Source: an uncultured Dialister sp.
GTDB lineage: Bacteria; Bacillota; Negativicutes; Veillonellales; Dialisteraceae
Direction of reading: 5' to 3'
Assembly: GCF_900765565.1 (NCBI RefSeq)
Contig: NZ_CAAFRZ010000125.1
Location: forward strand, 1-9,391
DNA length: 9,391 nt
The notes under the pieces are model-generated. The model made no database searches, was not told where the DNA came from, and worked only from the letters and a program-made list of their open reading frames with translations. Below, in pieces: positions 1 to 6,208 of the stretch (positions are counted from its first letter, which is position 1; each line of letters opens with the position of its first letter). The position numbers and the translations under genes are program-made.

Positions 1-116
1 TCACTTGCGTTAAGATTGTGATGAGATTGTACCATGACTGGGACATTTTCATTTGTGGTTACTTGAGACAATATCACTTGTGGTTCATAAACTCTATTTT
101 GTATGTTGACGTAAAT

Positions 117-145
117 TTGACAAATTGCCTCATGTCTGTTACTCT
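117..145 (+). promoter_or_regulatory. Candidate promoter of the arsR gene
   Basis: A perfect -35 hexamer TTGACA (117-122) is followed after 17 bp by a weak -10, TACTCT (140-145). It lies 46 bp upstream of the arsR start. The poor -10 could mean weak or activator-helped transcription. A second TTGAC at 106-110 has no convincing -10. Confidence 0.45.
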
Positions 146-149
146 CTCT

Positions 150-165
150 ATAGAAATAATTCTAT
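150..165. promoter_or_regulatory. Candidate ArsR operator (inverted repeat)
   Basis: ATAGAA-ATAA-TTCTAT is a perfect 6-bp inverted repeat with a 4-bp AT spacer. It lies between the candidate -10 and the ribosome binding site of arsR. AT-rich imperfect palindromes at or just after the promoter are the usual binding sites of ArsR/SmtB repressors, so autoregulation is the natural reading. This is inferred from position and symmetry. Confidence 0.45.
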
Positions 166-190
166 CTATTTGTTGGGAGTTTATATCACT

Positions 191-553
191 ATGGAAAAAA
201 TTTATATTGATACTGCAAAAATTTTAAAAGCCATTTCTGATCCCAAACGACTGAAGATTGTAGACATGCTTTCCTGTCATGAACAGTGCGCATGCAAGAT
301 CCAGGAGGCCTTTGCCATTACCCAGCCCACCCTGTCCCATGATATGAAGGTTCTTGTGGAATCAGGACTTATCCTGGACCGGCGGGATGGAAAGAATATC
401 TTTTATTCCCTGAATCCGGTGGTGCTGAAGGAAGTGTACTCCATTATGGGAGAAATCTTCCGGAATAAGCTGCACTGTGTGTGCGATGGGAAACACCATG
501 GCCATCATCAGGAATCGGTTTCGGACTGTGAAAAAGAACTGACTTCCCTGTAA
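191..553 (+). CDS. ArsR/SmtB-family metal-responsive transcriptional repressor
   Basis: A 120-aa winged-helix repressor of typical ArsR length. Residues 9-28 (AKILKAISDPKRLKIVDMLS) are the classic ArsR opening. Residues 31-35 read EQCAC, matching the ExCxC motif in helix alpha-3 that binds arsenite, antimonite or soft divalent metals in ArsR/CadC-type sensors. Residues 44-60 (TQPTLSHDMKVLVESGL) form the DNA-recognition helix, and 61-75 the wing. The family releases DNA when metal binds. The tail is unusual: C96, C98, H102, H103, H105, H106 and C113 could form an extra metal site. I chose the ATG at 191 because GGGAG (175-179) precedes it and the family alignment begins there; an in-frame TTG at 125 would add 22 unlikely residues. 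No efflux or reductase gene follows, so any target must lie elsewhere, perhaps left of the window. The exact metal is unknown. Confidence 0.9.
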   Translation: MEKIYIDTAKILKAISDPKRLKIVDMLSCHEQCACKIQEAFAITQPTLSHDMKVLVESGLILDRRDGKNIFYSLNPVVLKEVYSIMGEIFRNKLHCVCDGKHHGHHQESVSDCEKELTSL

Positions 554-554
554 A

Positions 555-597
555 AAGAAGCTGGGGAACTGTGGAAAACACGGTCCCCGGCTTTTTA
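555..597 (+). terminator. Rho-independent terminator after arsR
   Basis: Just after the arsR stop, arms GCTGGGGAACTGTG (560-573) and CACGGTCCCCGGC (579-591) pair with one bulged A and two G-T wobbles around a GAAAA loop. A T-run at 592-596 follows. This makes arsR a single-gene transcript. Confidence 0.85.
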
Positions 598-610
598 AAT
601 TTCTCAGAGA

Positions 611-804
611 GTATGCTTACGGTTGGAGCCATTGGGCACAGGGCTTTTAGCTTCTAGCTGTTAGCTTTTAGGAAAACTGACCAGCCTGCGGCGCTTCCCA
701 TCGGGTATGCAACAGTTCTTCATGCCGTAGGCTGCTGAGTTTTCCTGGCTGCTAATAGCTAGAAGCTAAAAGCCCCATGCAGGTAACTCTATCCATCAGC
801 ATGC
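611..804. repeat. Hairpin repeat element, copy A
   Basis: A ~194-bp long inverted repeat. The inner arms, starting GGGCTTTTAGCTTCTAGCT (641-659) and ending AGCTAGAAGCTAAAAGCCC (757-775), pair almost perfectly. Inside them, AGCCTGCGGC (683-692) pairs with GCCGTAGGCT (724-733). The outer ends are more diverged, GTATGCT at 611 against the right end CTATCCATCAGCATGC (789-804). The core GCCTGCGGCGCTTCCCA (684-700) is shared with copies B, C and D. A lies in the same orientation as D and contains no credible gene. It begins just after the arsR terminator. A transposition-derived miniature element or a REP-like structured repeat are both possible. Confidence 0.8.
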
Positions 805-894
805 AAACTTGCGGCGCAGCCGCGGGAACTCAACTCTCAACTCTTTCCAACTATCCTGTTTCATGCAAGTGGATCTATCCATTAGCGTAACAAC
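776..894 (+). repeat. Direct repeat of the element right end, with pyrimidine-rich spacer
   Basis: The right end of copy A (CATGCAGGT...TCTATCCATCAGC, 776-800) recurs about 86 bp later as CATGCAAGT...TCTATCCATTAGC (862-886). The spacer holds a GCGGC-GCA-GCCGC palindrome (811-823) and a period-7 pyrimidine run resembling AACTCTC (about 827-847). The second copy looks like a stranded end of another element of the same family. No coding sequence is visible here. Confidence 0.5.
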
Positions 895-926
895 ACAAAA
901 ATAATATATTTTATCCATTATCTTCT

Positions 927-956
927 GTTTACCATGAAAAAGTGGTAAACTATATA
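927..956 (+). promoter_or_regulatory. Candidate promoter and operator of the 104-aa gene
   Basis: A perfect 8-bp inverted repeat, GTTTACCA (927-934) and TGGTAAAC (943-950), with an 8-bp spacer, overlaps a candidate promoter. That promoter is TTTACC (928-933), 17 bp, then TATATA (951-956), about 50 bp upstream of the start codon. A dimeric regulator bound here would cover the -35 box. The regulator's identity cannot be read from this site. Confidence 0.5.
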
Positions 957-1006
957 CGGAAATAGCAATATGGGATTGCTATAAATTGGTCGTAGAGGTG
1001 ATAAAC

Positions 1007-1321
1007 ATGGCAGAAGTAACAGAAAAAAGTGTTGTTGTCTGCGGCGTTGATAAATACGCTGTAGCAGATCTGAAGCGTGTTTACGGTGGCGTAAGCTATC
1101 AGGGAGAGGAATATGTATTCCTTCAGTTCCCGGTTGTTGGCGACACAGTAAGGGAATATCGTCCGGACAGCTATACCACGGCAATTCGTCTTGGCGATGA
1201 AATTTTCGACGGCAAGACCTTCCACTATCATGTAACCCTGACCTATGATGGCCACGTAAGAGAAGTGGCTTATCTGGGCCTCGATGATGCAGGCAGACCG
1301 GATACCGTTGATATCGAATAA
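1007..1321 (+). CDS. Hypothetical protein, 104 aa
   Basis: I do not recognise this protein. It is 104 aa, acidic and predicted soluble, with no signal peptide or membrane segment. Alternating hydrophobic stretches (SVVVCGV near 8-14, EYVFLQFPVVGD near 36-47, FHYHVTLTYDGHVREVAYLGLDD near 74-96) suggest a mostly beta fold. The only cysteine is C12. The ATG at 1007 is supported by GAGGTG (995-1000), six bases upstream; an in-frame TTG at 986 would add seven residues without a ribosome binding site. The gene stands alone between its own promoter (with a palindrome) and its own terminator, lies upstream of parAB on the same strand, and is flanked by repeat copies A and B. That isolation, good signals and normal codon use argue for a real, independently regulated gene. 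No function is proposed. Confidence 0.8.
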   Translation: MAEVTEKSVVVCGVDKYAVADLKRVYGGVSYQGEEYVFLQFPVVGDTVREYRPDSYTTAIRLGDEIFDGKTFHYHVTLTYDGHVREVAYLGLDDAGRPDTVDIE

Positions 1322-1341
1322 TCCCTGTCATCCAGTAAAAG

Positions 1342-1366
1342 AACCGGGCGTGTCCCGGTTTTTTTA
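1342..1366 (+). terminator. Rho-independent terminator after the 104-aa gene
   Basis: AACCGGG (1342-1348) and CCCGGTT (1354-1360) form a perfect 7-bp stem with a CGTGT loop, followed by a T-run to 1365. It lies 20 bp after the stop codon, so the small gene is monocistronic and parA needs its own promoter. Confidence 0.9.
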
Positions 1367-1381
1367 TTGGAAAAATGGATG

Positions 1382-1580
1382 GCATACTGAGGGGGAGGGT
1401 CACATAGGTGCGGGGGCTTCCAGCTTCTGGCTGCTAGCTGCCAGGAAAGCTGTACAGCCTACGGCATGTTGGTATTACTGGAAATTCTAGGTGGGAAGCG
1501 CTGCAGGCGGATCAGTTTTCCTGGCGGCCAGGAGCTGGCAGCTGGAAGCTCCATGCCGGTGACTCTACACGCAAGCATAC
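1382..1580. repeat. Hairpin repeat element, copy B
   Basis: A ~199-bp inverted repeat of the same family as A, C and D, but inverted relative to A and D. The left arm GCTTCCAGCTTCTGGCTGCT (1416-1435) pairs with the right arm around 1532-1550. The core reads GGGAAGCGCTGCAGGCG on the plus strand (1493-1509). The ends are GCATACTGAGG (1382-1392) and CGCAAGCATAC (1570-1580), which pair imperfectly. The right flank has a further CATCAGCATGC (1597-1607) like the end of copy A. The element follows the terminator of the 104-aa gene and holds no credible gene. Confidence 0.8.
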
Positions 1581-1649
1581 TAACCCACTAACCCCATCAG
1601 CATGCTGTCCGAAATAGCCTATTTTCCTCCCATTTTTCCCATGCAATTA

Positions 1650-1658
1650 TGGTATAAT
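1650..1658 (+). promoter_or_regulatory. Extended -10 promoter of the parAB cluster
   Basis: TGGTATAAT (1650-1658) is a consensus -10 hexamer (TATAAT, 1653-1658) with the extended TGN element. No convincing -35 lies 16-18 bp upstream, which is typical of extended -10 promoters. It is 30 bp upstream of the parA ATG and has no competitor between copy B and parA. Confidence 0.7.
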
Positions 1659-1688
1659 AAAATGGATTATCTATGAAAGGAAGAGACC

Positions 1689-2447
1689 ATGGGAACGATC
1701 ATCAGCATCATCAACCAGAAGGGCGGCGTAGGCAAGACCACCACCGCCGTGAACCTGGCTGCCTGCCTGGCGGATAAGGGGCACAAGACACTCCTCATCG
1801 ATGAAGATTCACAGGGCAATTCCACCAGCGGCCTCAGTAAATCCGTGGATTTCGAAAAGAGCCTGTACGATGTACTGCTGGATGATGAGCCCGTGGACCA
1901 TGCCATCGTAAAGACGGCGGTCAAAAAGCTCCATCTCCTTCCGGCTTCCATCGACCTGGCGGGGGCGGAAATCGAGATTGCTCCCCTTCCGGAACGGGAG
2001 TCCCTGCTGAAGAAGAAAATAGAACCTCTCCGGGAGGAATATGAGTATATACTTATTGACTGTCCTCCGTCCCTGGGACTCATGACGCTGAATGCCCTGG
2101 TAGCCTCGGATTCCATTATCATTCCTATCCAGGCGGAATTTTATGCCCTGGAAGGACTGTCCCAGCTGGTGAAGACGGTGCAGGTGGTATCCCGCCGCAT
2201 GAATCCCCGGCTCCATATCCTGGGCATCCTTCTCACCATGTTTGACGGACGGACGAACCTGTCCCTACAGGTGGCGGAAGAAGTGAAGAAGTACTTCGGT
2301 TCCAAAGTGTTCCGTACTGTGATACCCCGGACCGTCAAGCTGTCGGAAGCACCGAGCTTCGGGGAGCCCATTCTGACCTATGCCCCAAAATCAAAAGGGG
2401 CCGAGGCCTATAAGAAACTGTGTCGGGAGGTTTTGAAGCGTGAATAA
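1689..2447 (+). CDS. parA: ParA/Soj chromosome-partitioning ATPase
   Basis: A 252-aa MinD/ParA-class ATPase without an N-terminal helix-turn-helix, as in chromosomal Soj. The deviant Walker A motif KGGVGKTT is at residues 11-18, with signature lysine K11 and catalytic-loop lysine K16. The A' motif is DEDSQGN at 38-44, where most relatives have DxDPQGN, so serine replaces the proline. Walker B is LIDCPPSLG (122-130, D124). The family dimerises on ATP, binds DNA nonspecifically and is stimulated by the ParB N-terminus, moving ParB-parS complexes and influencing replication initiation. AAGGAAGAG precedes the ATG. The gene overlaps parB by 8 bp, implying translational coupling, and is transcribed from the extended -10 promoter at 1650. 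Identification is secure. Confidence 0.97.
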   Translation: MGTIISIINQKGGVGKTTTAVNLAACLADKGHKTLLIDEDSQGNSTSGLSKSVDFEKSLYDVLLDDEPVDHAIVKTAVKKLHLLPASIDLAGAEIEIAPLPERESLLKKKIEPLREEYEYILIDCPPSLGLMTLNALVASDSIIIPIQAEFYALEGLSQLVKTVQVVSRRMNPRLHILGILLTMFDGRTNLSLQVAEEVKKYFGSKVFRTVIPRTVKLSEAPSFGEPILTYAPKSKGAEAYKKLCREVLKRE

Positions 2448-3294
2448 GAAAAAATTGGGACGGGGGCTGGGAGAGCTCCTGGGCGATGACTACCAGGATA
2501 CGGGAAAGGTCCTGAACCTTTCGGTGGACCGCATCGTTCCCAATCCCTGGCAGCCCCGTCAGGATTTCGATGAAGAATCACTGGCTTCCCTTTCGGCGTC
2601 CATCAAAAAGGATGGCCTCATCCAGCCGGTGGCGGTACGGGATAAAGGGCATTCTTCCTATGAACTCATCACCGGGGAGCGGCGCTGGCGGGCGGCTAAG
2701 ATGGCGGGCCTTGCCACCATTCCCGCCATTGTCCTTGATTATGATGACCGGGGCATGGCAGAAATGGCGCTGGTGGAAAACCTGCAGCGGAAAGACCTGA
2801 ATCCTGTGGAAGAAGGCATGGCTTACCGGAAGCTCATGGATACCTATGGCCTCACCCAGGAAGAGGTATCCGAAAAAGTGGGAAGGAGCCGTCCCTATAT
2901 AGCCAACATGATTCGTCTCCTGGAACTGCCGGAGGAAGTACGAAATCTCCTGTCTGCCGGAAAGCTTACAGCCGGCCAGGCAAGGCCTCTCCTTTCCCTT
3001 GGCAGTGATGCGGAAAAGGTGAGTCTCGCCCGCCGTATCGTATCGGAAGGCCTTTCTGCCCGACGGGTGGAAGAGCTGGTGCGGGCCGGTAAGCCAAAGA
3101 AAGTAGAAAAGAAGGATCCCGTTTCCGAATATCTGAAGGCCATCGAGGAAAAGATGGGCCTTTCCGTGGGGACGAAGGTCCGTATCCGGGTGGGAAAAGG
3201 AAAGAATGCCCACAAAGGGACCATTTCCATTTCCTTTAAAAATGATGAAGAATTCCAGCGAATCGCAGAGCTGCTTGATTCGCAGGGGAAATAA
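2440..3294 (+). CDS. parB: ParB/Spo0J centromere-binding CTPase
   Basis: A 284-aa chromosomal ParB. The N-terminal KLGRGLGELL (5-14) is the short ParA-stimulating peptide. The ParB/Srx-type CTP-binding domain follows, with NPWQPR (35-40), the signature GERRWRA (79-85) and ENLQRKDLNPVEE (113-125). A helix-turn-helix at about 139-160 (TQEEVSEKVGRSRPYIANMIRL) recognises parS, and the C-terminal ~60 residues are the dimerisation domain. Family members load at parS, close as CTP-dependent sliding clamps and spread. Translation starts at GTG 2440 inside the parA stop region, with GGGAGG at 2425-2430. A matching perfect parS lies 3.8 kb downstream (7083-7098). Noc is a related alternative, but adjacency to parA, the N-terminal peptide and a parS-type rather than Noc-type site favour ParB. 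Confidence 0.97.
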   Translation: MNKKKLGRGLGELLGDDYQDTGKVLNLSVDRIVPNPWQPRQDFDEESLASLSASIKKDGLIQPVAVRDKGHSSYELITGERRWRAAKMAGLATIPAIVLDYDDRGMAEMALVENLQRKDLNPVEEGMAYRKLMDTYGLTQEEVSEKVGRSRPYIANMIRLLELPEEVRNLLSAGKLTAGQARPLLSLGSDAEKVSLARRIVSEGLSARRVEELVRAGKPKKVEKKDPVSEYLKAIEEKMGLSVGTKVRIRVGKGKNAHKGTISISFKNDEEFQRIAELLDSQGK

Positions 3295-3319
3295 TACAGG
3301 TGGAGTGTAAAGTACGATT

Positions 3320-3892
3320 ATGATCAATCCCAATACAGTCATTTATGCCGGCATCGGCATTGTTGTTATCCTTTTCCTTTTCATGGTTCTCCAGTACTTC
3401 CTGCTGAGGGCCAAGGTGAACCGGCTGTCCAAAAAATACAAGTACTTCATGAATGGGGAAGACGGCGGTTCCATCGAACTGAAGCTGTCCACGGAAGTCA
3501 GGGAACTTCGGGAAATGGTGGCTTCTTCGGAAAATATGCTCCACCAGCAGGAACTCCTGGCTACCATGCAGCTCCAGTCCTTCCAGAAGGTGGGGCTGGT
3601 GCGGTACGATGCCTTTGATGATACGGGAGACAAGCTATCCTTTTCCCTCACATTACTGGATGGGAAAAATAACGGCTTTATCCTGTCTTCCCTGGCCGGC
3701 CATGATACGTCCCGGATCTATGCAAAACAGATCGTGAAGGGCCAGTGCAAAGAAGCCCTGTCTTCGGAAGAAGCAGAAAGCATCAATATGGCTTTGGATA
3801 CACTGATGCCGGATATTGCCAATGAAGGAATGCCCCAGGGACAGGCCCAGGGCGTTCCGGCAGGCCAGAAAATCGACACCGCAAAGAAATAA
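3320..3892 (+). CDS. DUF4446 family membrane-anchored protein
   Basis: A 190-aa protein with one N-terminal transmembrane helix (about 8-29), a basic and coiled-coil-like stretch (about 31-86), and the conserved block KVGLVRYDAFDDTGDKLSFSLTLLD (90-114) continuing to SSLAGHDTSRIYAKQI (123-138). This block is the hallmark of the DUF4446 family, commonly found beside parAB in Bacillota. The biochemical function is unknown. The C-terminal ~25 residues are Gln/Gly/Pro-rich and look disordered. The topology implies a short extracytoplasmic or unstructured N-terminus with the conserved domain in the cytoplasm. It starts 25 bp after parB, with AGGTGGAG (3298-3305) somewhat far (14 bp) from the ATG, so it is probably co-transcribed but modestly translated. 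A role at the membrane linked to segregation or envelope growth is inference from context only. Confidence 0.88.
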   Translation: MINPNTVIYAGIGIVVILFLFMVLQYFLLRAKVNRLSKKYKYFMNGEDGGSIELKLSTEVRELREMVASSENMLHQQELLATMQLQSFQKVGLVRYDAFDDTGDKLSFSLTLLDGKNNGFILSSLAGHDTSRIYAKQIVKGQCKEALSSEEAESINMALDTLMPDIANEGMPQGQAQGVPAGQKIDTAKK

Positions 3893-4003
3893 AAGCCTTT
3901 GGGAGAGGGCAGGTTTTAAAGAATAGAATTTGATTAAGAATAGGGGGATATTTCAGGGACTTTCCATCCATGGAGAGCCCCATCGTATAGAAGCAGGTTC
4001 TGA

Positions 4004-4954
4004 ATGAAGAAGACAACGAATGAAAAAACAGGAGAAGTGACATTCTCCTTTACCGATAAAGAAATCAGAAAACTGAAAATCGGCGCCATTGCAGGGGCCG
4101 TTGTATTTGTCCTGAGCCTTGGTACGGCCGTGTATTCCGCCGCTTCCATGAATACCCTCAGAAATGAAAATGAGCTTTATAAAAACCAGCTCAAAATGGC
4201 GGAAGAGAAGATGGATGCCCTGGCGGACAAGACGAAGACCATCGAGAAAATGTCCGGCCAGCTCCAGGATATGATCAAAGCCAATAATAACGGTGCGGGA
4301 CAGAATATTTCCACCTCCGGTGAAGGCGGACAAGGCGGCGCATCCACGGTGCCGGACAAGGCCAGGGATGTGAAGGCTTCGGAGCACGAAAATGTCTCTT
4401 CCGATGACGGCGATATTTCCACGCCCGGACAGCTTTTGAGCCGCATGCGGAAACTGGACCAGCGGCTGGACAGCCAGATCAAGACCATGATTGTCCTCCG
4501 GGAAAAACTCCTGAACCAGACCTACGGTTCCGCAGCACCCCTGCTTCATACTTCATCCACCACCCCTGATATCTGGCCTGTGTCCGGAACTGTCTCCAGT
4601 TCCTACGGCTTCCGGAACAGCCCCGGCGGTATCGGTTCCACCTACCATGAAGGCATCGATATTGCCGTGGACTACGGTACTCCCGTGGAAGCCACCGCTT
4701 CCGGCGTGGTGACCCAGGCAGGCTGGGTAGCGGGCTACGGCAACCTGGTGGAAATCAAGCATGACGGCGGTATAACCACCCGGTACGGCCACAATTCTGC
4801 CCTCCTGGTGTCCGTGGGACAAGAGGTGGACCAGGGCACGGTAATTGCCCTGGCAGGAAGCACGGGAAACAGCACAGGCCCCCACTGCCACTATGAAGTG
4901 CGCATCAACGGGGACGCCGTGGATCCGGTATACTTCCTCCCGGCAAACCAGTAA
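4004..4954 (+). CDS. Membrane-anchored M23 (LytM-type) peptidase
   Basis: A 316-aa protein with a short cytoplasmic N-terminus, one transmembrane segment (about 25-48), a coiled coil (about 50-92), a low-complexity Gly/Ser/Asp linker (93-142), a second helical stretch (143-172) and a C-terminal LytM/M23 domain (about 190-312). All catalytic-site residues are visible: zinc ligands H215 and D219 (HEGID), H263 (YGHNS), H294 and H296 (GPHCHYEV). M23 enzymes cut peptidoglycan peptide cross-links outside the membrane. The intact site suggests a real hydrolase rather than an EnvC-like degenerate activator. It follows the DUF4446 gene by 111 bp with no terminator between, and is closed by a strong terminator, so it is likely the last gene of the parAB unit. 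A cell-wall factor beside parAB suggests coordination of segregation and septal wall processing, which is inference. Confidence 0.93.
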   Translation: MKKTTNEKTGEVTFSFTDKEIRKLKIGAIAGAVVFVLSLGTAVYSAASMNTLRNENELYKNQLKMAEEKMDALADKTKTIEKMSGQLQDMIKANNNGAGQNISTSGEGGQGGASTVPDKARDVKASEHENVSSDDGDISTPGQLLSRMRKLDQRLDSQIKTMIVLREKLLNQTYGSAAPLLHTSSTTPDIWPVSGTVSSSYGFRNSPGGIGSTYHEGIDIAVDYGTPVEATASGVVTQAGWVAGYGNLVEIKHDGGITTRYGHNSALLVSVGQEVDQGTVIALAGSTGNSTGPHCHYEVRINGDAVDPVYFLPANQ

Positions 4955-4965
4955 CTTTTAAAATC

Positions 4966-5010
4966 AAAAGCACGGAGAAAGGGAAAAATCCCTTTTCTCC
5001 GTGCTTTTTT
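4966..5010 (+). terminator. Long Rho-independent terminator of the parAB-M23 cluster
   Basis: AAAAGCACGGAGAAAGGGA (4966-4984) pairs with TCCCTTTTCTCCGTGCTTTT (4989-5008) across an AAAA loop with one extra T, ending in a T-run to 5010. The A-run on the left gives it bidirectional character, so it may also stop the convergent lysR transcript. Confidence 0.93.
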
Positions 5011-5204
5011 GTGCTGGCGGATAGAGTCATTTGGGCGGAGCTTCCAGCTATTAGCTGCTAGCTTTTAGGAAAGCTCATCAGCCAACGGTACGAATGATTG
5101 GACTGAAATATCGGATGAGAAGCGCCGCAGGCGAATCATCTTTCCTAACAGCCAGGAGCTAGCAGCTAGAAGCCCCACTCGAATGACTCTATCCGCCAGC
5201 ATGC
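5011..5204. repeat. Hairpin repeat element, copy C (best preserved)
   Basis: A ~194-bp inverted repeat with the clearest ends. GCTGGCGGATAGAGTCATT (5013-5031) is an exact reverse complement of AATGACTCTATCCGCCAGC (5182-5200). The inner arms GAGCTTCCAGCTATTAGCTG (5039-5058) and the matching right arm near 5155-5174 continue the stem. The core appears in minus orientation as GAAGCGCCGCAGGC (5119-5132). It directly follows the M23 terminator and ends 12 bp before the lysR stop codon, filling the gap between convergent genes. No target-site duplication is evident. Confidence 0.88.
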
Positions 5205-5216
5205 CTTTTGGCCAGC

Positions 5217-6089
5217 TCAATGCCATGCATTAAGGCCGATCCCTGTCTTTACCCATGAACAGGCAAAAGACGCCAGGTCCTCCGCTTCCTTTGTGGGATG
5301 GAGGGGCAGCGCTATACCCAGGGTCCGGTGGACCTCAGGAACCAGGGGAAGGCACAAGACCCCCTCCGGCAGACGGGAAAGGCTGAGACGGGGCATGGCG
5401 GTGGCGCCCAGGCCTGCTTTCACCATGGAAAGGAGGGTATAGTCATCGTCACAGGTGACGGATATGTCCTTTCGTGGAGGAATATCCAGATAATAGGTGA
5501 GGTCATTCATGGGAGCCATGAGGAGGGGATAGGCTATGAGCTCGTCCCTGGTGATTTCCTTCTGTCCGGTATGGAGGAAAGAGGGCGGAAGCACCGCCTC
5601 ATACCGGTCTTTTTGCAGGGGAATGAAGGAAAATCCCCGGCACCTGCGGTCATCGCCAAAGGCAATATCGATTTTTCCTTCCGTCAGCCACTGGTGAATG
5701 ATATCCGTACCGACACGGATATCGAAAAGAAGGGATTCATGGCGGCCTTTATATTCCTTCAGTATTGACGGAAGCCAGAGGTTGGCCATGCTGGAAAAGG
5801 CGCCGATACGAAGGGGCCTCTTTCGCCCTTCCCGGATGCGCCGGGTCTTTTCCTCCAAAAGGCTATAGCTCCCTTCCATGTCCAGAAGGAAAGGATAGAG
5901 CTCCTGTCCCTCCTTTGTGAGGCCAATGCCCCGGTGGGTTCGTTCCAGTATTTTAAATCCCAGTTCCTGCTCTACGCCGTTCATGAGCTGGGACAGGCCG
6001 GACTGGGTGCAATGCAGCTTTTCCGCTGCCCTGTTCAGACTTCCTGTTTCGATGGCGCAGAGGAGCGCTTTCAGCTTGTATTGGTCCAT
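5217..6089 (-). CDS. LysR-family transcriptional regulator
   Basis: A 290-aa LTTR of normal length. The N-terminal winged helix-turn-helix spans residues 1-60 (LKALLCAIETGSLNRAAEKL at 6-25, then TQSGLSQLMNGVEQELG at 28-44, FKILERTHRGIGLTKEG at 45-61). A linker helix (about 65-90) leads to the periplasmic-binding-protein-like effector domain (about 93-285). I chose the ATG at 6089 because AAGGAA lies six bases upstream and the family alignment begins at DQYKLKALL; in-frame upstream starts lack ribosome binding sites. The gene is divergent from an EamA transporter with a 119-bp shared control region, the usual arrangement of an LTTR and its target. The effector cannot be inferred. Confidence 0.95.
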   Translation of the reverse strand: MDQYKLKALLCAIETGSLNRAAEKLHCTQSGLSQLMNGVEQELGFKILERTHRGIGLTKEGQELYPFLLDMEGSYSLLEEKTRRIREGRKRPLRIGAFSSMANLWLPSILKEYKGRHESLLFDIRVGTDIIHQWLTEGKIDIAFGDDRRCRGFSFIPLQKDRYEAVLPPSFLHTGQKEITRDELIAYPLLMAPMNDLTYYLDIPPRKDISVTCDDDYTLLSMVKAGLGATAMPRLSLSRLPEGVLCLPLVPEVHRTLGIALPLHPTKEAEDLASFACSWVKTGIGLNAWH

Positions 6090-6134
6090 GGCAGTTCCTT
6101 CCAGTAAAGACATAGTACGATTTCTACTAACCCT

Positions 6135-6163
6135 ATTATAGAGTCTCCTTATCTTTTTATCAA
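6135..6163 (-). promoter_or_regulatory. Promoter of lysR
   Basis: Read on the minus strand, TTGATA (plus 6158-6163) is followed after exactly 17 bp by a perfect TATAAT (plus 6135-6140), 45 bp upstream of the lysR ATG. This is the best sigma-70/sigma-A promoter in the window. Confidence 0.8.
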
Positions 6164-6168
6164 AAGAT
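6151..6168. promoter_or_regulatory. Inverted repeat in the lysR-eamA divergent control region
   Basis: ATCTTTT-TATC-AAAAGAT is a perfect 7-bp inverted repeat with a 4-bp spacer that covers the lysR -35 box. It is a good candidate for the LysR regulatory binding site, giving autorepression and placing the regulator just upstream of the transporter promoter. A weak -10 for eamA (GATAAT, 6173-6178) lies immediately to its right, without a clear -35, as expected of an activated promoter. Confidence 0.55.
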
Positions 6169-6208
6169 GAGAGATAATAACGATAAATCATGGATAAGGA
6201 GGAAAACC

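Noticed and set aside
50..86. Direct repeat TTTGTGGTT / CTTGTGGTT upstream of arsR
   Set aside because: Two short copies 26 bp apart in AT-rich DNA could be regulator sites for an upstream gene, but chance cannot be excluded.
641..775. Element A as a CRISPR-like or riboswitch structure
   Set aside because: There are no regularly spaced short repeats, and no aptamer consensus is recognised; it is one large inverted repeat with dispersed copies.
918..1403. 161-aa minus-strand reading frame over the 104-aa gene
   Set aside because: It overlaps a well-signalled plus-strand gene and its terminator, has low-complexity Leu/Arg/His-rich content, and lacks a ribosome binding site.
2578..3342. 254-aa minus-strand reading frame opposite parB
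   Set aside because: It is a shadow of the secure parB gene with no recognisable domain or start signal.
3953..4549. 198-aa minus-strand reading frame opposite the M23 gene
   Set aside because: No family resemblance, and it lies wholly over the linker and membrane anchor of the M23 gene and its upstream gap.
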